The notes under the pieces are model-generated. The model did no database searches and was not told the DNA's origin. It was given only the letters and a program-made list of their open reading frames with translations. Of a stretch of 17,362 nucleotides of DNA, positions 7,407 to 13,394 are shown piece by piece (position 1 is the stretch's first letter; every line of letters starts with the position of its first letter). The position numbers and the translations under genes are program-made. This DNA is from an uncultured Selenomonadales bacterium (GTDB lineage: Bacteria; Bacillota; Negativicutes; Selenomonadales; Selenomonadaceae), in assembly GCA_946403735.1 (NCBI GenBank), contig CAMJAZ010000003.1, forward strand, positions 1-17,362, read 5' to 3'.

Positions 7407-7426
7407 AAAGGTCTGGTGTTTATTTG
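7407..7426 (+). promoter_or_regulatory. Ribosome binding region with TTG start of phoH
   Basis: AAAGG (7407-7411), three bases, GGTGTTT (7415-7421), TTG 7424. The same AAAGG-N3-GGTGTTT string precedes the TTG start of csaB, except that the start codon is three bases closer here. Confidence 0.55.
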
Positions 7427-8380
7427 ACGAAACGAATTGAGTTTGCAACCGTCGACGAATGGCGCGGGATTTTGGGCGAACGTGAAGAATTTCTACAAGC
7501 GATTGACAGTAAATTCAACTGCAAAATTTTCAGTCGTGGAAATTTTATCGAACTTAGCGGCGCTGATGATGAAGTTGACCGCGCAGAAAAACTTTTTATT
7601 GAACTGCAAAATCTTTATCGCAATGGAAATTTTATCACGATGAAAGATGTTGCCGCCGCCATTAAACTTGTGAAGTCTGACCGCGAAAAAGTTTTACATA
7701 AAATTTTCGGTGAAACAATTATTGTGACGGCGAAAGGTACGCACATTCACGCTAAAAGTATTGGACAACAAAATTATATCGACACGATGAAAAATCATGT
7801 CGTAACTTTTGGATTGGGTCCAGCTGGTACGGGCAAAACTTTTTTAGCGGTAGCAATGGCGGCGTACTATCTTCGCGTACGTGAAGTTAAGAAAATTATT
7901 TTGACCCGTCCTGCCGTTGAAGCTGGTGAACGTCTAGGTTTTTTGCCAGGCGATATGCAAGAAAAAGTTGACCCGTACTTACGTCCATTGTACGATGCAC
8001 TGCAGGAAATTTTTGGCTTGGATATGTACCAAAAATTTTTTTCACGCGGCGTAATTGAAATTGCACCGCTGGCGTATATGCGCGGACGAACTTTAAGCGA
8101 CGCATTTATAATTTTGGACGAAGCGCAGAACACTACAAGTCCGCAGATGAAAATGTTTTTGACGCGGCTGGGATTCGGTTCAAAAATGGCTGTCACTGGC
8201 GACTTAACGCAGATTGATTTGCCTCGCGGTACAAAGTCGGGACTTGCAGAGGCGGTAGAAATTTTAAAAGCGGTTGACGGCATTGGAATTTGTGAACTTG
8301 ATTCAAGCGACGTTGTACGACACGAAGTCGTTTCGCGAATCATTGACGCTTACGAAAAATTGGGAGTTAAGAATAAATGA
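7424..8380 (+). CDS. phoH: PhoH-like ATPase (PhoH/PhoL family)
   Basis: 318 residues. The N-terminal part (about 1-110) is a KH-like region ('CKIFSRGNFIELSG', 'VDRAEKLFIEL'). The PhoH ATPase/helicase-like domain follows, with Walker A GPAGTGKT (132-139), 'ILTRPAVEAGERLGFLPGD', Walker B 'AFIILDEAQNTT' (Asp232, Glu233) and sensor 'TGDLTQIDLP' (about 258-267). It is a cytoplasmic ATPase thought to act in RNA metabolism with YbeY, whose gene overlaps it by four bases (ATGA). The start is TTG 7424: GGTG at 7415-7418 lies five bases upstream, and no in-frame ATG precedes the conserved N-terminus; the next in-frame ATG is about residue 73, inside the protein. Confidence 0.93.
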   Translation: MTKRIEFATVDEWRGILGEREEFLQAIDSKFNCKIFSRGNFIELSGADDEVDRAEKLFIELQNLYRNGNFITMKDVAAAIKLVKSDREKVLHKIFGETIIVTAKGTHIHAKSIGQQNYIDTMKNHVVTFGLGPAGTGKTFLAVAMAAYYLRVREVKKIILTRPAVEAGERLGFLPGDMQEKVDPYLRPLYDALQEIFGLDMYQKFFSRGVIEIAPLAYMRGRTLSDAFIILDEAQNTTSPQMKMFLTRLGFGSKMAVTGDLTQIDLPRGTKSGLAEAVEILKAVDGIGICELDSSDVVRHEVVSRIIDAYEKLGVKNK

Positions 8381-8838
8381 ACGTGACGATTGGCATTGAG
8401 CCTGACGAATTAGCAGTTGAAAAAGAAATTGAAGATGAAATTATTCGTGCCACAAATTTTATGGGCAAATTGTACGGCGCGGAAAATGCTGAACTTAGTG
8501 TGACTTTGACTGATGATGAACATATTCACGCGCTTAATAAAAAATTTCGCGGCATTGACAGACCGACAGACGTTTTATCATTTGCGTTTCGTGAAAGTGA
8601 CGAACCAGAAATTTTAGATTCGCAAGTTGAAATTCTTGGCGATATAATCATTTCACTTGAACGCGCCAAAATGCAAGCAGTTGAGTTTGGGCATTCGTAC
8701 ATGCGCGAAGTTATTTTTTTAACTGTTCACGGCTTGTTGCATCTTTTCGGCTATGACCACATTGAAGAAGGTGAACGGCTTGAAATGGAATGTGAACAAG
8801 ATATGATAATGAAAAGTCTTGGCATTGGGCGGGATTAA
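8377..8838 (+). CDS. ybeY: Endoribonuclease YbeY (16S rRNA maturation, zinc-dependent)
   Basis: 153 residues, the usual length. The family signature HGLLHLFGYDH (residues 118-128) supplies the three zinc-binding histidines (118, 122, 128). Other conserved parts are 'LTDDEHIHALNKKFRGIDRPTDVLSFAF' (44-71) and 'LGDIIISLERA' (87-97). YbeY is a single-strand endoribonuclease used in 16S rRNA 3'-end maturation and 70S ribosome quality control. It overlaps phoH by four bases; GGGAG (8362-8366) is the SD inside the phoH end. The usual downstream companions in Firmicutes (diacylglycerol kinase, cytidine deaminase, era) are not here; a repeat-filled gap follows. Confidence 0.95.
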   Translation: MNVTIGIEPDELAVEKEIEDEIIRATNFMGKLYGAENAELSVTLTDDEHIHALNKKFRGIDRPTDVLSFAFRESDEPEILDSQVEILGDIIISLERAKMQAVEFGHSYMREVIFLTVHGLLHLFGYDHIEEGERLEMECEQDMIMKSLGIGRD

Positions 8839-8859
8839 ATTTAGTGAGTAGTAAAAAAT

Positions 8860-8887
8860 CCTACACGCTAACAGCTACAAGCTAGGT
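8860..8887. repeat. Degenerate CAAGCTA-type heptamers after ybeY
   Basis: Four units in register: CCTACAC, GCTAACA, GCTACAA, GCTAGGT. They are the same class as the CAAGCTA array at 4041-4068 (GCTACAA is its rotation). Confidence 0.65.
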
Positions 8888-8971
8888 TGTGTTGAATAAC
8901 TAAGTGTCAATAAATTAAGCTAAAGAATCACGGTAATGAGCGGCATTTCCCAGTAGCCCAAAAGCCGCAAT

Positions 8972-9010
8972 GTTTTCTTTTGATGTTCTTTTGCGCCAAA
9001 AGAAAAGTAG
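8972..9010 (-). repeat. Dispersed 39-base palindromic element, inverted copy
   Basis: Read on the minus strand this runs from CTACTTTTCTTTTGGCGC to AAAAGAAAAC and closely matches 11005-11043 on the plus strand. It contains an 8-bp hairpin TTCTTTTG-CGC-CAAAAGAA (8986-9004). Immediately left of it, GCGGC...GCCGC (8940-8968) could form another weak stem. The rest of the 229-base gap from 8839 to 9067 shows no gene; 8888-8939 is plain AT-rich sequence. Confidence 0.65.
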
Positions 9011-9054
9011 TTTATCAAAAAATTAATTATTCAAAACGACCTAAAAACTAGAAT

Positions 9055-9059
9055 GGAGG
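9055..9059 (+). promoter_or_regulatory. Shine-Dalgarno GGAGG that fixes the HD-protein start at TTG 9068
   Basis: An in-frame ATG at 9053 overlaps this GGAGG, so the SD could not serve that ATG. The TTG at 9068 lies eight bases downstream, an ideal spacing, and nothing SD-like precedes 9053. The true start is therefore most likely TTG 9068. Confidence 0.75.
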
Positions 9060-9067
9060 AAAATTTT

Positions 9068-9622
9068 TTGGCTAAGTTGACTTTGGATAAGGCGAAAGAA
9101 ATTTTGAATAAACATACGACGGAGGAACATTTACTGATTCACGCGGCGGCAGTTAGCGCGGCAATGGGCGCAATGGCGGAACATTTCAATGCCGATGTTG
9201 ACCATTGGAAGGCAATCGGTTATCTGCACGACGTGGACTTTGAAAAATTTCCAGATGAACATTGCCAACACGTACGCGAACTTTTACAGCCTGAAGGCGT
9301 TGACGCTGATGACATTGACACGATAATTTCTCACGGCTACGGTTTAACTGGCGCTGACGTTGAACCTACGACAGATTGTCAAAAATCGCTTTTCGCAGTC
9401 GACGAACTCACTGGCATTGTTTACGCCTATTCGTTAATGCGTCCTGAAGGTATGGCGGATATGTCCGTTAAAAGTTTGAAGAAAAAGTTCAAGGATAAAC
9501 GTTTTGCCGCGAAATGTGACCGCGACGTTATCACGAAGGGCGCTGAAAAATTGGGAATGGAACTTTCAATGCTCATGGAACTTTGTATTAAAGGAATGCA
9601 GGATTCAATGCGTAATTCGTAA
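9068..9622 (+). CDS. HD-superfamily hydrolase (COG2316-like)
   Basis: 184 residues from TTG 9068. HD-domain residues are visible: His25 in 'LLIHAAAVSAAM', the His54-Asp55 pair in 'AIGYLHDVDFEKFP', His89 in 'IISHGYG' and Asp112 in 'FAVDELTGIVYAYSLMRP'. This order (H...HD...H...D) is that of metal-dependent phosphohydrolases of the HD superfamily. The compact form with 'VDELTG' and 'SVKSLKKKFKDKRFA' resembles the uncharacterised COG2316 group. The substrate is unknown, plausibly a nucleotide or other phosphoester. It is soluble, with no signal peptide. The last residues Arg-Asn-Ser and the stop codon are encoded by the CGTAATT heptamer repeat, so the C-terminal tail may be repeat-derived. It lies 59 bases before the metallophosphatase. 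Confidence 0.85.
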   Translation: MAKLTLDKAKEILNKHTTEEHLLIHAAAVSAAMGAMAEHFNADVDHWKAIGYLHDVDFEKFPDEHCQHVRELLQPEGVDADDIDTIISHGYGLTGADVEPTTDCQKSLFAVDELTGIVYAYSLMRPEGMADMSVKSLKKKFKDKRFAAKCDRDVITKGAEKLGMELSMLMELCIKGMQDSMRNS

Positions 9623-9631
9623 TTCGTAATG
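9611..9631. repeat. CGTAATT heptamer repeat (three units) spanning the HD-gene stop
   Basis: CGTAATT, CGTAATT, CGTAATG in tandem. The stop codon TAA 9620-9622 is in the second unit. Confidence 0.75.
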
Positions 9632-9681
9632 AAAAGTTTTTTCTGAAAGCTTAAATCTACTAGCTTGCAGGAGTTATTAAC

Positions 9682-10947
9682 ATGGAAAAAAAATTTAGCC
9701 GTCGAACTTTCATAAAGGCGGCATTAACTACTGGAATTGCACTTGGCGGCGGCTTAATTGCAGGTTGTGACGGCAGTGATAACGTTCCAACTTCAAATGG
9801 CTTGCCGATAAAATTTTTGCGGCAGATTGTCACGAAAGATTCTACAAATTCCCGTTGCATTATGTGGCAGAGTGATTCGCCGTTGACAGCTCCAGTTTTG
9901 GAAATTGAAATTGGCGGCGACGTTAAAAAAATTCCCGCGCTTAACTCCACCTTCACGGATGACGGCACGGAAAATTTTCAGTACACCGCGCAGATTGACG
10001 ACCTTAAACCAAATTCAACCTACGAATTTAAAATTGTTGACGGCGACAAGTCGACAAGTACGTTTGAACTTAAAACTTACGACGAAAATAAATTCAAGGG
10101 AATAATTTTTCCAGATTCACAATCAGCGGACTATGACGTTTGGGGCAACACTGCGCAGGCGGCGTTCAAGCAAAATCCTGACGCGGAATTTTTCCTCAAT
10201 ATGGGCGACCTTGTTGACAATGGCGAAGATAGGTTCCAATGGGAAGCGTGGATGACACGAGTTGAAGAGCAGTTGCAGAAAATGCCGTTCGCGCCAGTTA
10301 TGGGTAATCATGAATGTTATTCGCGGGATTGGCAGGAACGCTACCCAATTTCGTATTTAAATTATTTTGCCGTACCTGAAAATGACGATAAATATTTTAA
10401 TCGGCGGTACTATTCATTTGACTTTGGCGCGGCGCACTTCGTAGTTTTGGATAGCCAATGGCTTGAATTAGATGTCTTTGCACCTGGTGTCGTTGAGGCG
10501 CAGAAAAAATGGTTGCAGGAAGATTTATTGAACACTAAAAAGGCGTGGAAAATTATTTGCGTTCACCGTGACGTTTTGCAATATAAGATTAACGGCAGGA
10601 ACGATTGGCTGGAAGGTATTTCAAGCGTTGGCGTTGAGTTTATGCCAGAATTTGATTATTACAATGTCGACGTAGTTTTCACTGCACACCTTCACACGTA
10701 CAGAAATCGTGGGCATATCAGAAATTTCATTGACGATCCAAGCGGACCACTTTACATTTTAACTGGCGTCAGCGGCGATGTTCGCTATCCTGGACTTTGG
10801 GTCAATCATACGTTAGATAAAGTCGTAGCGCCTCAACCTGAAACAGATAATTTCTTGACGATTGAAGGCGACGAAAAAACTTTGCTGATAAAATCTTTTC
10901 TGCCCGACGGTACTAAACTTGACGAAGTGAAACTAATTAAGACTTAG
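9682..10947 (+). CDS. Tat-exported metallophosphatase lipoprotein (purple acid phosphatase-like)
   Basis: 421 residues. The N-terminus KFSRRTFIKAALTTG is a twin-arginine signal (Arg7-Arg8), followed by lipobox LIAGC (Cys29): folded, probably metal-loaded export and lipid anchoring. Residues about 45-133 form a fibronectin-III-like N-terminal domain as in purple acid phosphatases ('RCIMWQSDSP', 'YTAQIDDLKPNSTYEFKI'). The catalytic domain shows metallophosphatase ligands in order: Asp145-x-Gln147 (PDSQ), 'NMGDLVDNGE' (Asp176, Asp179), 'MGNHE' (Asn209, His210), 'CVHRD' (His295) and 'TAHLHTYRNRG' (His336, His338). It probably hydrolyses phosphomonoesters or diesters outside the membrane. AGGAG (9669-9673) is eight bases before the ATG. 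The downstream gap carries strong hairpins. The substrate cannot be told from sequence. Confidence 0.88.
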   Translation: MEKKFSRRTFIKAALTTGIALGGGLIAGCDGSDNVPTSNGLPIKFLRQIVTKDSTNSRCIMWQSDSPLTAPVLEIEIGGDVKKIPALNSTFTDDGTENFQYTAQIDDLKPNSTYEFKIVDGDKSTSTFELKTYDENKFKGIIFPDSQSADYDVWGNTAQAAFKQNPDAEFFLNMGDLVDNGEDRFQWEAWMTRVEEQLQKMPFAPVMGNHECYSRDWQERYPISYLNYFAVPENDDKYFNRRYYSFDFGAAHFVVLDSQWLELDVFAPGVVEAQKKWLQEDLLNTKKAWKIICVHRDVLQYKINGRNDWLEGISSVGVEFMPEFDYYNVDVVFTAHLHTYRNRGHIRNFIDDPSGPLYILTGVSGDVRYPGLWVNHTLDKVVAPQPETDNFLTIEGDEKTLLIKSFLPDGTKLDEVKLIKT

Positions 10948-11004
10948 AAATTTTAAAAGGTATTTGTAAAGTCAAAGTTGATAAATATTTTTAGTTTTTT
11001 AAAT

Positions 11005-11043
11005 CTACTTTTTCTTTTGGCGCAAAAGTAGCAAAAAGAAAAC
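11005..11043 (+). repeat. Dispersed 39-base palindromic element, forward copy
   Basis: Starts CTACTTTTTCTTTTGGCGC and ends AAAAGAAAAC; contains hairpin CTTTTG-GCG-CAAAAG (11014-11028). It matches the reverse complement of 8972-9010 with only a few differences. The two copies flank the HD-protein and metallophosphatase genes in opposite orientation. Confidence 0.65.
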
Positions 11044-11044
11044 A

Positions 11045-11101
11045 GCCCGCTGAAATCGCATCACGCGATTTACGCGGGCGGGCGCGCGTCCTTGCGCGCC
11101 C
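11045..11101. repeat. Two adjacent strong GC-rich hairpins
   Basis: Hairpin 1 (11045-11079) pairs GCCCGC with GCGGGC and AAATCGC with GCGATTT, with a 2x2 internal mismatch and loop ATCAC. Hairpin 2 (11080-11101) has GGGCGCGC paired with GCGCGCCC around GTCCTT. On the plus strand no T-run follows, so a standard terminator is unlikely. On the minus strand hairpin 1 is followed by TGTTTTCTTTTT, terminator-like, though no minus-strand gene ends here. The GC-richness stands out sharply from the surroundings. The rest of the 207-base gap (10948-11154) is AT-rich with nothing recognisable. Confidence 0.75.
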
Positions 11102-11154
11102 CCTACTATTTCAAAGGTTACTTTAACAATAAATTTTTATAAATAACAATCAAA

Positions 11155-12375
11155 ATGGAACAGTTCAAAGAGCGTTTACACAAACTTATTCATCAATGCC
11201 GTCACAATTTCGGCGGCAGTTATCAAGCTATAACGCCATTGGTCGACGAAATTTTAAAATTCGCCATAAAGATGAGGGCGTCAGATTTACACATTGATCC
11301 AGTGGAAAATTTTTTGCGCCTTCGATACAGGATTGATGGCTACCTGCGCGAACTGCATGAACCAATTCCAATAGAAATTGCCAGCGCCTTTACTGCACGA
11401 ATAAAAATTTTAGCTGGTATGGACACTACCATAACTTTTTCACCACTTGACGGCGCTATAAAATTCAGCAACGTTGAAATGCGCGTGGCAACTATTCCGT
11501 CAGAAGGCGTGGAACGCGTGACGATTCGCCTTTTGGACATCTCACAGGGTCTTCATAATATATCGGAATTGGGATTCACGCCGAATAATGAAAAACTTTT
11601 CCGCCAAGTGTTGACTGAAACGTCAGGTATGATAATCTTAACTGGACCTATGAACTCTGGCAAGTCAACCACTTTGTACGCGGCACTACGTGAACTGAAT
11701 CAGCCGTCACGCGCAATAATGACGCTTGAAGATCCAATCGAACAACATCTTAACGGCGTGACACAAGTTCAAGTAAATGAAAAAGTCGGCTTAACTTTTG
11801 CGTCGGGCTTACGTTCAATGCTACGAATGGATTGTAACTGCTTAATGGTCGGTGAAGCTCGTGATAAGAAAACGGCGCAAATTGCAGTACGCGGCGCGTT
11901 GACAGGGCATTTAATTTTCACGACATTGCACGCTGGCGATTCTTGTAGCGCAGTTTTCAGAATGATTGAAATGGGCGTTGAACCGTACCTTTTGGCATCA
12001 ACGCTGAAATGTACCGTTGCCCAACGTTTGGTACGCCGTCTTTGTACGAACTGCAGAAAATTGATTGACGCGAATGACTTTGAGAAAAAAATTCTCGGCA
12101 CGGAAAAAATTTATAAGCCCGTCGGCTGTGACAAGTGCAACGGTACTGGTTACTACGGGCGGCTGGCGTTGCATGAAGTTTTGCGCGTGAAAAAATCTGT
12201 ACGCGATTTAATTTTATATAGTCGTGACCTCGATAAAATTCGTGAGGCGGCGCTTAAAGCTGGGCTTGAAACGTTAGCTGATGACGGCGTTGAGAAAATC
12301 CGCGCAGGTTTAACGACGCTTGAAGAAGTTCAACGAATTTTAGGCGAAGAACTTTTTTTAATTAGGAATGCTTAA
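11155..12375 (+). CDS. GspE/PilB/ComGA-type secretion or pilus assembly ATPase, short form
   Basis: 406 residues, against about 500-570 for full GspE/PilB: the N-terminal platform-binding (N1) domain is absent, closer to the ComGA layout. The N2 domain includes 'MRASDLHIDP' (40-49) and 'LRYRIDGYLREL' (56-67). The ATPase domain has Walker A GPMNSGKST (164-172; usual form GPTGSGKST), Asp box 'TLEDPIE' (190-196), Walker B 'LMVGEARD' with Glu234, His box 'TTLHAGDS' (256-263), and four zinc cysteines C297, C300, C325, C328 (CTNC...CDKC). All catalytic residues are present, so it is likely active. Such ATPases power pilin or pseudopilin assembly at the inner membrane, but no pilin, platform or secretin gene is next to it. 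No clear SD precedes ATG 11155. The stop codon lies in a heptamer repeat. Confidence 0.9.
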   Translation: MEQFKERLHKLIHQCRHNFGGSYQAITPLVDEILKFAIKMRASDLHIDPVENFLRLRYRIDGYLRELHEPIPIEIASAFTARIKILAGMDTTITFSPLDGAIKFSNVEMRVATIPSEGVERVTIRLLDISQGLHNISELGFTPNNEKLFRQVLTETSGMIILTGPMNSGKSTTLYAALRELNQPSRAIMTLEDPIEQHLNGVTQVQVNEKVGLTFASGLRSMLRMDCNCLMVGEARDKKTAQIAVRGALTGHLIFTTLHAGDSCSAVFRMIEMGVEPYLLASTLKCTVAQRLVRRLCTNCRKLIDANDFEKKILGTEKIYKPVGCDKCNGTGYYGRLALHEVLRVKKSVRDLILYSRDLDKIREAALKAGLETLADDGVEKIRAGLTTLEEVQRILGEELFLIRNA

Positions 12376-12475
12376 TTCGTAATGAGCTAGTAGCTGGTAG
12401 TCTGTAGCCTGTAGCTAGTAGGATTTTTACGAGCTACAAGCTACCCGCTGCCAGCTAATGAGTAATGCGTAATGA
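12371..12475. repeat. Fifteen consecutive heptamers in one register, filling the gspE-rfbA gap
   Basis: Reading every seven bases from 12371: CTTAATT, CGTAATG, AGCTAGT, AGCTGGT, AGTCTGT, AGCCTGT, AGCTAGT, AGGATTT, TTACGAG, CTACAAG, CTACCCG, CTGCCAG, CTAATGA, GTAATGC, GTAATGA. The unit changes gradually from AATT/AATG type to AGCTNGT type, then to its complement-like CTACAAG type and back to GTAATG, without losing register. The gspE stop (12373-12375) is inside the first unit and the rfbA SD follows directly. Confidence 0.75.
12392..12456. repeat. Imperfect 25-base inverted repeat within the heptamer chain
   Basis: The left arm 12392-12416 (AGCTGGTAGTCTGTAGCCTG...) pairs with the right arm 12432-12456 (AGCTACAAGCTACCCGCTGC...), about 20 of 25 positions complementary and some mismatches G-U compatible in RNA, around a 15-base loop. 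It could fold in the gspE transcript. The right end has no T-run. Confidence 0.6.
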
Positions 12476-12477
12476 CG

Positions 12478-12484
12478 AAGGAGG
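12478..12484 (+). promoter_or_regulatory. Shine-Dalgarno AAGGAGG that fixes the rfbA start at ATG 12493
   Basis: An in-frame ATG at 12472 lies upstream of and next to this SD and inside the heptamer chain. The ATG at 12493 is eight bases downstream of the SD, and the protein from there begins MIRKGIILAGG, the normal RmlA N-terminus. Confidence 0.85.
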
Positions 12485-12492
12485 AATTTTTT

Positions 12493-13374
12493 ATGATTCG
12501 CAAGGGAATAATTTTAGCTGGCGGCTCTGGTACTCGGCTTTACCCATTGACAGAAGTTGTATCTAAACAGCTAATGCCGATTTTTGATAAGCCGATGATT
12601 TACTATCCACTTTCAGCGTTAATGTTGGCTGGCATTCGTGACATTTTAATCATCACGACACCTCAAGATTCACACCTTTTTCAAGCGTTGTTAAAAGACG
12701 GTTCACAACTCGGCTTGAAAATTTCTTACGCCGTACAGCCTAAACCTGAAGGTCTTGCACAGGCATTTTTAATTGGTGAAGAATTTATAAACGGTGAAGG
12801 TTGCGCGTTGGTACTTGGCGACAATATTTTTTATGGTGCAGACTTTCCAAAACTTTTACGTCATGCCGCCGCGAATGATGAAGGCGCTACGGTTTTTGCG
12901 TACTATGTCAATCATCCCGAAGAATATGGCGTCGTGGAATTTGATGAAACTGGAAAAGCTATAAGCCTTGAGGAAAAGCCGAAAAATCCGCGTTCAAATT
13001 ACGCCGTCACTGGTTTATATTTTTACGACAAAGATATTGTCAACGTGGCGAAGTCGATTAAACCTTCTGCGCGGGGCGAACTTGAAATAACGGACGTTAA
13101 TAAAGTTTACTTGCAACGTGAAAATTTGCGCGTTGAAAAAATGCGGCGTGGTTATGCGTGGTTGGATACTGGTACGCACGAATCACTTTTACAGGCGGCG
13201 TCATTCGTACAAACGATTCAGACGCGGCAAGGCTTGAAAGTTTCTTGTATCGAAGAAATTGCCTACCGTATGAATTACATTGACTCGGAACAACTTTTAA
13301 AGCTTGCAGAGCCGCTGTCTAAAAATGATTACGGTCAATATTTGCAACGTTTGGCGAAAAAAATTATTCTTTAA
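12493..13374 (+). CDS. rfbA: Glucose-1-phosphate thymidylyltransferase (RmlA/RfbA)
   Basis: 293 residues, the usual RmlA length. It makes dTDP-glucose from glucose-1-phosphate and dTTP, the first step of dTDP-rhamnose and other dTDP-sugar pathways, in the cytoplasm. The nucleotidyl-transferase signature is intact: GIILAGGSGTRLYPLT (5-20), 'SKQLMPIFDKPMIYYPL' (24-40), 'QPKPEGLAQAF' (82-92), the metal-binding 'LGDNIFYG' (Asp110), 'EEKPKNPRSNYAVTGLYFYD' and 'RGYAWLDTGTHESLL'. No rfbB, rfbC or rfbD is next to it in the window. Instead a hexapeptide acetyltransferase follows after 20 bases, suggesting a shared role in a surface glycan. It sits downstream of a repeat-filled gap that probably holds the promoter, though none is clear. 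Confidence 0.95.
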   Translation: MIRKGIILAGGSGTRLYPLTEVVSKQLMPIFDKPMIYYPLSALMLAGIRDILIITTPQDSHLFQALLKDGSQLGLKISYAVQPKPEGLAQAFLIGEEFINGEGCALVLGDNIFYGADFPKLLRHAAANDEGATVFAYYVNHPEEYGVVEFDETGKAISLEEKPKNPRSNYAVTGLYFYDKDIVNVAKSIKPSARGELEITDVNKVYLQRENLRVEKMRRGYAWLDTGTHESLLQAASFVQTIQTRQGLKVSCIEEIAYRMNYIDSEQLLKLAEPLSKNDYGQYLQRLAKKIIL

Positions 13375-13394
13375 AATTTTGAAAGGAAAATTTT

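Noticed and set aside
7867..8343. 158-residue minus-strand open frame opposite phoH
   Set aside because: The plus-strand PhoH domain is unambiguous; the antisense product has no domain and is Ser/Lys-rich shadow sequence.
8839..8971. Remnant insertion sequence in the gap after ybeY
   Set aside because: No transposase fragment or paired terminal inverted repeats could be recognised; only the short palindromic element and heptamers are supportable.
9053..9067. ATG 9053 as start of the HD protein
   Set aside because: The GGAGG SD overlaps this ATG, so it cannot serve it; TTG 9068 has ideal spacing.
11045..11101. Rho-independent terminator for the metallophosphatase gene
   Set aside because: No T-run follows either hairpin on the plus strand; kept as a hairpin repeat instead.
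12472..12492. ATG 12472 as start of rfbA
   Set aside because: It lies upstream of the AAGGAGG SD inside the repeat; ATG 12493 gives the standard RmlA N-terminus.
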